A stretch of DNA of 64,000 nt from Armatimonadota bacterium (lineage in GTDB: Bacteria; Armatimonadota; Zipacnadia; JAUWAU01), in the NCBI GenBank assembly GCA_030601885.1, contig JAUWAU010000004.1, forward strand, positions 1 to 64,000. Direction: 5' to 3'. Under the pieces are notes generated by a model. The model did not search any database, was not told where the DNA came from, and saw only the letters and a program-made list of their open reading frames with translations. The translations under genes were made by a program, and so were the position numbers. Shown here piece after piece: positions 49,291 through 57,750 of this stretch (within the stretch, counting starts at the first letter, position 1; every line of letters starts with the position of its first letter).

Positions 49291-50337
49291 ATGATCGGCT
49301 GGGTCAAACACAATTTCTGGTACAAGGTACTCGCGCTGTGTCTGTCCGCTGCGCTGTGGGTGTACGTGGTCAACACCTACAATCCGCTCACCACGCTGGA
49401 CGTGCGCGCACCGGTCGAGATCCAGAACGTACCGGACGGTCTGCAGCGCACCAAGCTCTCGCCGTCTGAGATGCGTCTGCGCCTGCGCGGCCGGGCGAGG
49501 GCTCTGGAGCCCCTGAAAGACGGGGACACGCGCGTAACACTGGTGGCGAGCGTTGCCGGCAAGCCGGCGGGATCTCACGACGTAGCACTGGCGGCGAGGA
49601 ACCTGCCGTTGGGCGTCGAGGTTATCGAGTCCCCGGCTCTCCGCGCAACGGTGGAGCTTGAGGAGGTGACGAGCAGGAAGCGGAAGGTGTTCGTCGACCG
49701 CGAAGGATTGGCCGCGGAGGGCTGCCGGGAGCGGGTGGAGGCGGCGCAGCCTGAAACAGTGGAGATTCGTGGCCCGCGCAGCGCGGTGGACAGTGTCCGA
49801 ACGGTGGTCGCCCGAATTGACATTTCGGATCTCGATGCGACAACCGACTTCAAGCCCACCGTACAACCGGTCAGCGCCGAAGGCCAGCGGGTACAGGGGG
49901 TAACGGTGCAGCCGGCGCGCGTGGACGTGCGCGTCATCATTGAGCGCGTCCCGCAGCGCTCGGTCATTGTGCAGCCCGTCTTTGGCGACCCACCTGCGGG
50001 GTATCAGATCGAGCGCTTCTCCGTGCAGCCCACGACAGTGGTCGTCTCGGGGCCGTCGGACTTGCTCAATGGTCTCTCGTCCATCCGAACCGCCACCATC
50101 AGCCTCACCGGCGTCACCGAGCGAACAACGAGATCAGTGCAGCTCGCGCCTCCTCCCAAGATATCCGTACGCGGCCGCGCAGCGGCAACGGTCACGGTGT
50201 ACTTGAAGCCATTCTCTCGCGCGACTCCGCCAGAGGAGGAAGCGCCCGGTGCCGCTGAAGCCAGCCCAGACGAAGGCGCCGGACATGACGAGGAGGCTGC
50301 AGACGAAGAGGAGAGAGCGGAGGATGAGACAGGCTGA
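49291..50337 (+). CDS. ybbR: YbbR-domain protein (CdaA regulator CdaR-like)
   Basis: A 348-residue protein with one N-terminal transmembrane helix (ALCLSAALWVYVVNTY) followed by YbbR-type beta repeats of about 80 residues. VEVIESPALRATVELEE, VEIRGPRSAVDSVRTVVARI and VVVSGPSDLLNGLSSIRTAT mark successive copies. YbbR/CdaR binds and modulates CdaA from outside the membrane. An acidic tail (about 310-348) is rich in Glu and Ala. ATG 49291 (MIGWVKHNFWYKVLALCLS) matches family N-termini; TTG 49261 adds ten unlikely residues. Confidence 0.9.
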   Translation: MIGWVKHNFWYKVLALCLSAALWVYVVNTYNPLTTLDVRAPVEIQNVPDGLQRTKLSPSEMRLRLRGRARALEPLKDGDTRVTLVASVAGKPAGSHDVALAARNLPLGVEVIESPALRATVELEEVTSRKRKVFVDREGLAAEGCRERVEAAQPETVEIRGPRSAVDSVRTVVARIDISDLDATTDFKPTVQPVSAEGQRVQGVTVQPARVDVRVIIERVPQRSVIVQPVFGDPPAGYQIERFSVQPTTVVVSGPSDLLNGLSSIRTATISLTGVTERTTRSVQLAPPPKISVRGRAAATVTVYLKPFSRATPPEEEAPGAAEASPDEGAGHDEEAADEEERAEDETG

Positions 50338-50447
50338 GATTGAGATAATGCAACAGCCGAGGCAGGCGTCGGTGTGCGGGAGCGAATACAGACCATCGGC
50401 AGCGCCGGCCACCGCGATAATGCCCCGTCGGCCGCTATAGTACCGCG

Positions 50448-51560
50448 TTAGTCCTCGTCGTCCTCGTCCTCGTCGAAGCCGCCACCGAAGGCGCCGGACG
50501 GGCCGCCGCCGCGTGGTGCGCCGCCGACGAGATTGGCCTCGATCCGATCAATCTCGGCAACGCGAGCCAGCGCTATGGTAAAGCTCCACCCGGAGTAGTA
50601 CCAGCCCTCCCTCGCGTCGATCTTGAGCAACTGGCCATCGGACCGACGGTAGTAGCGGTATTCGGGCACGTACTCGTACAAGCCTCCGGTGCCGTGGAGC
50701 CTCGAGCGCGGGAAGGATGATGACGTGTCCCCAGTGTAGTACATCTCTGGTGGATACACCATCTCCATGAAGGTTGCGCCCGAATGGCCAGCGGAACGCA
50801 TCAACGGCCCGGGCAGCATCTCCCCGCCCTCGACGTCGTACACTCGGGCCTCAATCGTATCCCCAGACCACAGAGTGGGCCAGTACCCGACGGCTTCCGC
50901 CGACAGATACAGTTGGTGACGTCGATACCAGCCGCCCTTCTCGGTGATAACGGTGAACTCCGTCCGCCCTTCGCCGCGCCCGCTGAAGGGACCGAGGCGT
51001 TGCAGTATGCGATTGGCGAAGTTGGGGCAGCGCACGTGTTTGATGACGTCGAAGCTGACCAGGATGTTGTCGGGATTGGCGGCGTTTGTTGTCATCCTCG
51101 GGAAGCTGCACTCGAACCACCAGCCCTCCTCTACCGCCTCCTCGTGGATCTGCTTCATTATCTCCATTTCGACTTTCTTCCCGGCGAGCTCCTTCGCCGC
51201 CGGGCCGTACAGTGCGCGCCCGATCCGCCCCTGAACTCGCGGGATGCCCACCGCGACGCGGCCCCGGAAGATGCGGGCGAGTTGAAGCCACTGCGTCTCG
51301 GTCATTCGCATGGGTCGGTAATGCTGGGGTATCTGCGCAGCCGCGGTCTCGGGATGCTGCTCAACGAACTCCTGATAGGACAGCCGGGGGAAGAGGTCTG
51401 TTAGCGCACCCGGGGGTGCTGGCGCTGTGGGAGCAGCACTGGGCGGCTGCGCTCCTGGAGGCGGAGCGGTAGGGGGCTGCGATATGAGCACGGTAGCAGA
51501 GCCAAGTAGGCCGATGAGAACGGCGCCCACTGCGACCCAGAGCTGTCGCTTGCGCATCAT
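50448..51560 (-). CDS. Exported protein of unknown function with Pro-rich linker and acidic tail
   Basis: A 370-residue protein. Hydrophobic signal or anchor about 7-28, then a Pro/Ala-rich linker (about 29-52). A globular part (about 55-350) contains MTETQWLQLARIFRGRVAVG, GWWFECSFPRMTTNAANPDN, GGWYRRHQLYLSAEAVGYWP and a Tyr-rich YEYVPEYRYYRRSDGQ. A Gly-rich stretch and the acidic end DEDEDDED close it. I do not recognise a family. The sequence is complex and not a shadow. It is transcribed alone toward ybbR. Confidence 0.7.
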   Translation of the reverse strand: MMRKRQLWVAVGAVLIGLLGSATVLISQPPTAPPPGAQPPSAAPTAPAPPGALTDLFPRLSYQEFVEQHPETAAAQIPQHYRPMRMTETQWLQLARIFRGRVAVGIPRVQGRIGRALYGPAAKELAGKKVEMEIMKQIHEEAVEEGWWFECSFPRMTTNAANPDNILVSFDVIKHVRCPNFANRILQRLGPFSGRGEGRTEFTVITEKGGWYRRHQLYLSAEAVGYWPTLWSGDTIEARVYDVEGGEMLPGPLMRSAGHSGATFMEMVYPPEMYYTGDTSSSFPRSRLHGTGGLYEYVPEYRYYRRSDGQLLKIDAREGWYYSGWSFTIALARVAEIDRIEANLVGGAPRGGGPSGAFGGGFDEDEDDED

Positions 51561-51912
51561 CCCGGCATCACCTACAGCATTATGCCCTAAATGGAGGCCA
51601 TCGAATCGCGGTGAGTATAGTTAATCTGAGGGATGGTGTCAACACGCGCCAACTCCCGTCGCCCTCGGGCGGCGCGCGACCCTCGTCATGGGCTGTGCCG
51701 CCCGCGTCGCCACCGACGCCGTCCCCGCCAACGCGCCATCCGCCTTCGCGAGTCGCCGACGGGCCAAAGCCCCTTTGGCGACGGCCCGAGCGACGAAGCT
51801 TCCGCCTTCGCGGAGGACGTAGCTTCAGCGGAGTCCTCGGCGGAGTTGCTAGCCGCTTTGGCGACGGCGCGAGAGCCCGCGCCACAACGCCACCTCGGCC
51901 ACCGGTCGAGGA
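51561..51912. other. GC-rich intergenic region with module repeats
   Basis: Mostly repeats of motifs TTGGCGACGG, GCCTTCGCGG and AGCTTC; see the repeat at 51753-51870. I find no RNA gene or convincing promoter in it. Frames on both strands are open only because of base composition. Confidence 0.5.
51753..51870. repeat. Degenerate module related to the palindrome in copy A
   Basis: TCGCCGACGGGCCAAAGCCC with the TTTGGCGACGGC end (51753-51785) matches the left arm at 133-164 at most positions. AGCCGCTTTGGCGACGGCGC near 51851-51870 repeats its second half in the same orientation. Confidence 0.6.
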
Positions 51913-52653
51913 TCATTGCCTTTTAGCGCGGATGAGGCCGCCGTCGTAGGTGGCCTCGAGCGTCTCGCCCGGGCGGAGGACGAGGAAGTCCTCCTCGGAC
52001 CACTCCGCACCGACGAGCTTTCGCAGGAGCGCAGCGTCGCCGGGCAGCTCGGCGTACTCCCAGCCGTTGCGCGCGGCGATGCCTCTGGTGAACTCGCGGT
52101 AGCGCTCGATGTCTCCCAGGCCCTGGTTGATGAACGCGGCGCGGCTGTAGTGCTGCTTCCAGGCGCCCTCGACCTCGAGCAGGTACTTGGCGTTGTCCTC
52201 GCCGTACTTGGCCACATACTCCTCGTACTTCGTTCGCTCCCGCGCCTCGCGCTGGGCCTGCTCGATATCGTCCGGCCGCATCTCCTCCTTCCGGTCGATC
52301 CAGCCGCACGTGTAGTAGTACGTGCCCGGCGCTTGGCGGAACTCCTCGGCGTAGCGCTCCCTGGAGCCGAGGGCGAAGGTGATGCAGTCGTGGCCGCGCG
52401 GGATGACGATGGGCGTCGTGCGGGCCGCGATGCCGACGGTGCCGTTGCTGCAGATGCCGTAGCCGAGCACGATGTGGTCGAAGCCCTCCGCGTCCACCGC
52501 ATCGACCGCGGCCTGCACGTCCACGCGCAGCTTCTCCGGCTCGCGATGCAGTCCGAAGGGCTGGATCTGCACGTCGAGCTGGTGCGAACTCTCCGCGCCC
52601 AGTCTCTCCAACTCCGGCACCAGCACTTCGCACGCAATGATCTTGATCCGCAT
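51913..52653 (-). CDS. DUF1638 domain protein
   Basis: A 246-residue soluble protein. KIIACEVLVPELERLGAESS, DHIVLGYGICSNGTVGIAA and TTPIVIPRGHDCITFALGSR then PGTYYYTCGWIDR match the DUF1638 pattern, including conserved Cys residues. DUF1638 genes are frequently near corrinoid-dependent methyltransferases and QueG-like iron-sulfur proteins. Here a QueG-like protein and an ATC-hydrolase-like protein lie 2.5 kb away on the same strand, but no methyltransferase is in the window. It ends YDGGLIRAKRQ. Biochemical function not established. Confidence 0.85.
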   Translation of the reverse strand: MRIKIIACEVLVPELERLGAESSHQLDVQIQPFGLHREPEKLRVDVQAAVDAVDAEGFDHIVLGYGICSNGTVGIAARTTPIVIPRGHDCITFALGSRERYAEEFRQAPGTYYYTCGWIDRKEEMRPDDIEQAQREARERTKYEEYVAKYGEDNAKYLLEVEGAWKQHYSRAAFINQGLGDIERYREFTRGIAARNGWEYAELPGDAALLRKLVGAEWSEEDFLVLRPGETLEATYDGGLIRAKRQ

Positions 52654-52728
52654 GCCGAGAGTCTACCCGGCCCTCCGCAAGATTACAAGGGACTACGCCA
52701 GACCGCGGGGAAAGTCAGAATCACAGAA

Positions 52729-52873
52729 GCAGCTCGCCATGGCCCTTCGGGCCACCCGGAAACGATGAAGATGGGCTCATGTCGTCGTGTAGCTCGGGCT
52801 GCCAGCCCGAGACTCGCCGGAGCAAGCTGCTCCGGCTACAAGGGGTAGGCGGAGGGCTAAATCTTCGGGGTAG
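52729..52873 (+). repeat. Dispersed repeat copy F
   Basis: GCAGCTCGCCATGGCCC, hairpin GGCCCTTCGGGCC, core ACCCGGAAACGATGAAGATG at 52754-52773, an insert with two REP hairpins (CTCGGGCTGCCAGCCCGAG and CCGGAGCAAGCTGCTCCGG), and closing AAATCTTCGGGGTAG at 52859-52873. Located between divergent genes. Confidence 0.87.
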
Positions 52874-52933
52874 ACGCGAGAAACACACAACGCGTCCCGA
52901 GCACGAACGGAGATGCGCCGTTGGTCGTGGACT

Positions 52934-52960
52934 GTCCACTGACCACCGTCCACTGACCAC
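52934..52960. repeat. Two 13-bp direct repeats upstream of 52975
   Basis: GTCCACTGACCAC occurs at 52934-52946 and 52948-52960, a 14-bp period. They lie 14 bases before the start codon of the next gene. They may be an operator or a simple duplication. A partial third copy (CACTGCC) follows. Confidence 0.6.
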
Positions 52961-52974
52961 TGCCTTTCACTGCC

Positions 52975-53844
52975 ATGCGTCCCTATCGTTGGCACAGGAC
53001 ACTTGCGCTCTGGCTGCTTGGCGGCGTGCTCGCCGGCGTCGCGGCGGCCGCTGTCGCCCTGTGGCTGACTCATCGCAGCAGCATCGACATTGACTTGGCG
53101 CCGAACCTGCAGCACACCTCTGGGCCATACAGGGCCACTGTGGAGCGGGTCTCGATTAGCAGGGCGGGCGCCTTCGGAGCGAGGCGGCTCCGTCTGACAG
53201 CCCGGGTCGAGCGCACCGACGGGAAGGGATTGGCGGCGCTGAGCTCGCTGTGGGTCGCCGAAGAGATGGCAGACATCATTGACGGCAAAGGAGAGGTGCT
53301 GAGCGAAGGCGAACGCCAAACCGAAGCTTGGCGCGTGTTGGGGGGAAGGGGCTACGAACTGCGCTATAGCTGGCTGTTGGCAGGGCGGCCGGTCAGCCCG
53401 CTGCAGGTAACGCTGCGCTGGCCGGCGGAGGTACAGCCCGATGTTGCCGCCCCGCTAACGGAGGGCGATACGGAGACGATTCTGCAGGCTCCGAGCGGCT
53501 CGCCGAGCGTTCTCGTGCGCTCCGTGCAGATCAGCGCCGGCCCTGTGCCGCCGGTTCGGGACCCCGGGCCGTGTCTGCTGATCGTGCTGGCCGACGCGCG
53601 GCGCATCCGCGGCTCGGGGCTACTGCCCGCCATCCACATCGCCGTTCGCGACGCCTCCGGTCAGCGGATGGACCAGTACCATGAATGGCCGCGGGACGCC
53701 GCGCAGCCGGGACAGCCCCGGGACCTGTGTCGCGCATATCCGATTGCCGGCCACAGTGGGCCGTTCACACTCGAGCTGACCTCCCACGAGACGTACCGCC
53801 AGGGCCTCGTCGAGTTCCGCTTCGAGGCAATCGACCTAAAGTGA
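52975..53844 (+). CDS. Uncharacterised single-pass membrane protein
   Basis: A 289-residue protein with a short basic N-terminus and one helix (TLALWLLGGVLAGVAAAAVA, about 9-31); the remainder is a predicted beta-rich outside domain containing VERVSISRAGAFGARRLRLT, LRYSWLLAGRPVSPLQVTLR and FTLELTSHETYRQGLVEFRF. No family recognised. The gene is followed 12 bases later by the pectate lyase gene and may be cotranscribed. No good Shine-Dalgarno sits before ATG 52975. Confidence 0.6.
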   Translation: MRPYRWHRTLALWLLGGVLAGVAAAAVALWLTHRSSIDIDLAPNLQHTSGPYRATVERVSISRAGAFGARRLRLTARVERTDGKGLAALSSLWVAEEMADIIDGKGEVLSEGERQTEAWRVLGGRGYELRYSWLLAGRPVSPLQVTLRWPAEVQPDVAAPLTEGDTETILQAPSGSPSVLVRSVQISAGPVPPVRDPGPCLLIVLADARRIRGSGLLPAIHIAVRDASGQRMDQYHEWPRDAAQPGQPRDLCRAYPIAGHSGPFTLELTSHETYRQGLVEFRFEAIDLK

Positions 53845-53856
53845 GGAATATCCAGC

Positions 53857-55158
53857 ATGCGACTTCTCCACCCCACAATGGCCGTTCTCGTTGCCGCTTA
53901 TTGTGTCGGTTGCTCGGCCGCCGAGCAACTTCCTGCGTTTCCCGGCGCTGAAGGCTTCGGGGCCTATGCCGTCGGCGGGCGAGGCGGACGGATTGTTCAC
54001 GTCACAAATTTGAGCGCGCATGGCGAGGGCAGTTTCGCCTGGGCGGTGAACGAGGTCCACGAACCCAGGACCATCGTCTTCGACGTCAGCGGAGTCATCG
54101 ACTGTGAGGACGAAGTGGAGTTCGAGATCACCGCTGAGAACGACCACGTTACCATCGCCGGCGAGACCTCCCCCGGAGGCATTGCCGTCTACAACTACCG
54201 CAGCTTTGTCATCCGAGATGGCGCTGAGCACGTGATACTACGGTTTCTGCGCCTGCGCGGCACGACCATTGACCTAGACAACGATCCGGACGGCATTCTG
54301 ATCTGGCACGCCCGCAACGTCATCATCGATCACTGCTCCGTGGCCGGAGCCTGCGATGAAACGATCTCAGCTACCGGAACGTCTGACAAGATCACGGTTC
54401 AGTGGACGGGATTCGATGAGTCCCGCAAAGAGAAAGCCCACCGGGACTACTTCGAAAACAACGGACAGTGGCACAACTACGGCGGCCTATACACATTGAC
54501 CGGGTCGGCGACCGTTCACCACTGTCTGTTCGCTCACCACAGCAAGCGCAATCCACTGGCTGACGAGAAGGCCAACGTGGAGAGCATCAACAACGTCGTC
54601 TACAACTACTCCAACTCTCAACAGAAGTGGGGTTCGGCGGGCCCAGGGCTGACGGTAGTCGGCTGCTACTACAAGCTTGGCCCCGATCGCCGGAGCAATC
54701 CCGTTCCGGTGCGCGATGACGTGAAGGCGATCGAGGACTGCATCTCCAAGGAAGGCGACGGGCGAGACGGACCCGAGGTGAAAGACCAGGGCACCGTGGG
54801 GCAGTTGAGTGTCAGGACGATCCACTCGGCGCAGGATGCCTTCGAGATCGTGTTAGCCAGAGCCGGAGCGCTGCCCCACGACGCGACGAGCGCCCGGATG
54901 GTTCGCGAAACGAGGACTGCGACCGGACGGCAGGGGTACTCCGCGAGGATGGAGGACGACGACGCCGCGCTAAAGGCGCACCCGTTGCCGCCGGACACCG
55001 ATCGCGATGGGATCCCGGATGAGTGGGAGGCTGCGCACGGGCTCGACAAGAGCGATCCCAACGACGCCGGCCGGATAACTCCGTCGGGGTATAGCTACCT
55101 GGAGCTATACTGCCATGAACGGGCTGACGGGTTGATTCGAGCCTCTACGCGCTCTTGA
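53857..55158 (+). CDS. Pectate-lyase-like right-handed beta-helix lipoprotein with Ca-binding tail
   Basis: A 433-residue protein with a signal ending AAYCVGC, a plausible lipobox. AFPGAEGFGAYAVGGRGGRI is the typical start of PL1-like pectate lyases. DGILIWHARNVIIDHCSVAG and the following WTGFDES region correspond to the parallel beta-helix with the catalytic face. The C-terminus has a thrombospondin type 3-like calcium loop (DTDRDGIPDEWEAAHGLD), as in many secreted pectinases. Overlaps the QueG-like gene on the other strand by 14 bases (tail to tail). Degrades polygalacturonate or a related polymer by inference. Confidence 0.88.
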   Translation: MRLLHPTMAVLVAAYCVGCSAAEQLPAFPGAEGFGAYAVGGRGGRIVHVTNLSAHGEGSFAWAVNEVHEPRTIVFDVSGVIDCEDEVEFEITAENDHVTIAGETSPGGIAVYNYRSFVIRDGAEHVILRFLRLRGTTIDLDNDPDGILIWHARNVIIDHCSVAGACDETISATGTSDKITVQWTGFDESRKEKAHRDYFENNGQWHNYGGLYTLTGSATVHHCLFAHHSKRNPLADEKANVESINNVVYNYSNSQQKWGSAGPGLTVVGCYYKLGPDRRSNPVPVRDDVKAIEDCISKEGDGRDGPEVKDQGTVGQLSVRTIHSAQDAFEIVLARAGALPHDATSARMVRETRTATGRQGYSARMEDDDAALKAHPLPPDTDRDGIPDEWEAAHGLDKSDPNDAGRITPSGYSYLELYCHERADGLIRASTRS

Positions 55159-55885
55159 TCTTCCGCTGCACCGGACACACGCGGATACAACCGCCTCCGC
55201 CACAGCCCGCCTTGCAGCCGAACATCCGGGCCATGCGGAAGCTGCGGCCGTTCATCTCGAGGTCGTGCAGCTCCCCGAAGCACTCCGGCCAGGCATCGAG
55301 GCAGATGCGGCAGTCCTCACCGCGGCAGACGTCCTCGGCGAGCATCTCGTCCGGCTGCAGCTCGGCCGTCGTGATGATGGAGTTGAAGCGGTTCCGCGGG
55401 CCGAAGCGGGGGCTGAGCACCAGGTTGTTGAGCCCGAAGGTCCCAAGTCCGGCGGCCACCGCGGCGTGCCGGTGGGAGAGGGGGGCGAAGTACCCGGGCA
55501 CGGTGCTCGAGAGGCCTCCCTGGTAGTAGGTCACCGGGCAGGGCATGACCTCGTTGCCGGCCTCGGCGAGCAGATAGGCGATCTGGTGCGAGACGATCTG
55601 GAGCGACCAGTTGACCGTCTCGTAGTTCGTGCGCCGGTAGAAGTGCCGCTGGACGCCCGGCAGGGACTCTTCGGGGATGATCTCCGAGCCGGCGCTGATG
55701 CGCGGGTGATCCAGGCAGCTCTGGAACAGCCGTATCGCGACGACCACGACGGACTTCGCGCCCGGCAGCAAGTCGGCGGGATGATGGCCAACGGGCGCCC
55801 CCTCGAAGCGCTCAACGGGCGCCACGCCCACCAGGTGGGCGCCGTGGCTGCGGGCGTAGTCTTTCACCGCATCAGTTAGCGGCAT
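55145..55885 (-). CDS. QueG-like iron-sulfur protein (epoxyqueuosine reductase-related)
   Basis: A 246-residue protein. HLVGVAPVERFEGAP then DLLPGAKSVVVVAIRLFQS and AAVAAGLGTFGLNNLVLSPR match the N-terminal cobalamin-binding region of QueG-like proteins. Instead of the canonical double ferredoxin motif it has CRGEDCRICLDAWPEC and GCKAGCGGGGCIRVCP, so cluster ligation must differ. It lacks the HEAT-repeat C-terminus of true QueG. Forms a unit with the gene at 55886, whose stop codon abuts this ATG (TGAATG). A role with corrinoid methyl transfer is suggested by the family and by DUF1638 nearby. Confidence 0.78.
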   Translation of the reverse strand: MPLTDAVKDYARSHGAHLVGVAPVERFEGAPVGHHPADLLPGAKSVVVVAIRLFQSCLDHPRISAGSEIIPEESLPGVQRHFYRRTNYETVNWSLQIVSHQIAYLLAEAGNEVMPCPVTYYQGGLSSTVPGYFAPLSHRHAAVAAGLGTFGLNNLVLSPRFGPRNRFNSIITTAELQPDEMLAEDVCRGEDCRICLDAWPECFGELHDLEMNGRSFRMARMFGCKAGCGGGGCIRVCPVQRKIKSA

Positions 55886-56341
55886 TCACTCCACCTTCTT
55901 CCATATCTTCTCGCACGGCCCGCCTCTGGGCATCTGGTTGCCGCGCTCAAATGTCACGTCCTCGCCCGCCGCCTTCGCCAGCTCCGCCGACATCCTGTCG
56001 CAGGCCCCAACGCAGATGAACGCCTTCTCGAGGCGCTGTTGCTTCATCTCCTCCCACAGCGGGCACGTCTCCCAACGCGACATCGCCTCTGCGTCTCCCT
56101 TTTCCACCAGCGCCGCCTCCGCCCCGAGCAGCTCGGCCAGTTTCAGGTCGAGCTGGGCTGCCGCTCGCGGCGTTGCTTCAGTGCTCCCATCTTTGAGGGC
56201 CTCCGCGGCGAAGGCGCCGAACTCGCGCCAGGTGCGTGCGAGGACCTCCTCAGCGTTGCGATGCCCCAGGTCGGCGCTGAACATGCCGCGACAGAAGCCC
56301 AGCATGCTGCGCCTCCAGAATGCTCTCAGAGTGTCATCCAC
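55886..56341 (-). CDS. L-2-amino-thiazoline-4-carboxylic acid hydrolase-like (PF14196-type) protein
   Basis: A 151-residue helical protein. Its C-terminal half has SRWETCPLWEEMKQQR, FICVGACDRMSAELAKAAGE and VTFERGNQMPRGGPCEKIW, the conserved Cys-Trp and CxxxC elements of ATC-hydrolase-like proteins often encoded beside DUF1638 and QueG-like genes. The original hydrolase converts a thiazoline to cysteine derivatives; most homologues probably do something else. Immediately upstream of the QueG-like gene with no gap. Confidence 0.72.
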   Translation of the reverse strand: MDDTLRAFWRRSMLGFCRGMFSADLGHRNAEEVLARTWREFGAFAAEALKDGSTEATPRAAAQLDLKLAELLGAEAALVEKGDAEAMSRWETCPLWEEMKQQRLEKAFICVGACDRMSAELAKAAGEDVTFERGNQMPRGGPCEKIWKKVE

Positions 56342-56533
56342 GGCCTATCGCCTCCGTATGGGATTACGCCGGTCACGGCAGGCGCATTCGTCGCTGCGCC
56401 TCGGTGCACCTCTGCGCACGCGATGAGAGCGTAGTGTAATCAGAGAAACGGGGAAACACCGTCGAGGCTTCGCTACGCGAACATCCAAACGTTTAGTCGG
56501 CTCTGGCGACAGCCGCGGCGCGATGTACTGCCA

Positions 56534-57706
56534 CTACAGACGCACGCCCAGACGCCGTACCGCCCGCCTCCGCGACGGCCCCCACAGAAGCGCGAGGGCC
56601 TCGACGAGCGCCTCCTCTTCGTCTATGACCTGTCGAAGGATCGCGGCCGCGTTAGCACGGATGGAGGCGTCGCGCAGGTTCCGCTTGCCGATTTCCTGCC
56701 GCTCATCCCAGGGGCCGCTCACGCCGAAGAGGAGCTCGCGGAAGCTCGCCATGAGCGTCACTTGCTTTTCGCAATGCTGTGCCGCCTCGGTGAGGCTCGT
56801 CTTGGCGTTGCGTCCGAAGAGATGCCGGACGTCGCGCAGGTATCTGGCGAACGCGGTACGACGCAGCTCGAAGCACTGGGACAGCCCCAGACTGATGTTT
56901 GTCAGCGGGAAGCCGCGCTCCTCGGGCGACTCCCGCTCGATAGCAGCCTCGTACTCGCCGATGTCCCCGGCCCAGACCTGCATACCGCGTATCCCCGGCC
57001 ACAGACGCCAGTGACCCGCGGGCCCTTCTCCGGACGTGGCGTACTCGACGCAGCGCTGCAGATTCCTCCGCGCCAGTTCATCGGTCCCGAGCTTCGACTC
57101 GCCCGATTTGCCCTCAATGATCAGGAGCGGACGCTGCGCCCACACGTCCGGGGCGACCGCCAGGCTGCGCACGCGTGCGTGCCAGCTCTCTGGTTCGCCC
57201 CGCAGGGACGGCAACGGTGTCCACGTTACCACGCCTCGCGGCTCCCAGCCAACTACGGCCACCTGTCGTGTGTCTCCGGAGGCGTCGTAGCCTACCACAA
57301 GCGCAAAGTGGGCGCAGTAGCACGTGCCCGGCTCCTCGCCCGGGATAATGCCGCCAGCCACCACGGGCTCGCCCCCGGCGATTCGCTCCTGCAACGCCTG
57401 CCATGTTGTGGCGAAACTCTCGCCGGCGCGCCACGAGTGGGTATAGCCCAACGCCTCGCACGCCTCGCCCAGCACGTCGCCCGAGCACGCACTCACGGCC
57501 GCGTCGTCGAACCAGCGCTCGCTGTAGTGGAAGTCGAAAAGCGCGCTGGCGGCGACAGCGGACACGACGGCGTCGTAGTCGATGCTTTCGCCCAACTGGG
57601 CGAAATTGGCGCACAGCGCGTCAATGTCGCTCCACCGGCCCCGCTCAAAGCACGGTGGATTCGGGAGCAGACATCTGCTCGGAAAACGGTCGCCCATGTG
57701 GGCCAT
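56534..57706 (-). CDS. Cysteine-peptidase-like (BtrH/C39-like fold) protein
   Basis: A 390-residue protein starting MAHMGDRFPSRCLLPNPPCF. The N-terminal half (about 55-250) resembles papain-like BtrH or C39-type domains: IAGGEPVVAGGIIPGEEPGT, then CYCAHFALVVGYDASGDTRQ with the usual central His, and VAVVGWEPRGVVTWTPLPSL. A strong catalytic Cys assignment is not possible. The C-terminal half is helical (about 255-390) with RNAKTSLTEAAQHCEKQVTL. No signal or membrane segment. Function unknown; ATG 57697 is an alternative start. Confidence 0.6.
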   Translation of the reverse strand: MAHMGDRFPSRCLLPNPPCFERGRWSDIDALCANFAQLGESIDYDAVVSAVAASALFDFHYSERWFDDAAVSACSGDVLGEACEALGYTHSWRAGESFATTWQALQERIAGGEPVVAGGIIPGEEPGTCYCAHFALVVGYDASGDTRQVAVVGWEPRGVVTWTPLPSLRGEPESWHARVRSLAVAPDVWAQRPLLIIEGKSGESKLGTDELARRNLQRCVEYATSGEGPAGHWRLWPGIRGMQVWAGDIGEYEAAIERESPEERGFPLTNISLGLSQCFELRRTAFARYLRDVRHLFGRNAKTSLTEAAQHCEKQVTLMASFRELLFGVSGPWDERQEIGKRNLRDASIRANAAAILRQVIDEEEALVEALALLWGPSRRRAVRRLGVRL

Positions 57707-57750
57707 CCCACCTCAGTGTCTCTTCGTAGGGGCGACCCGGCGGGTTGCCC

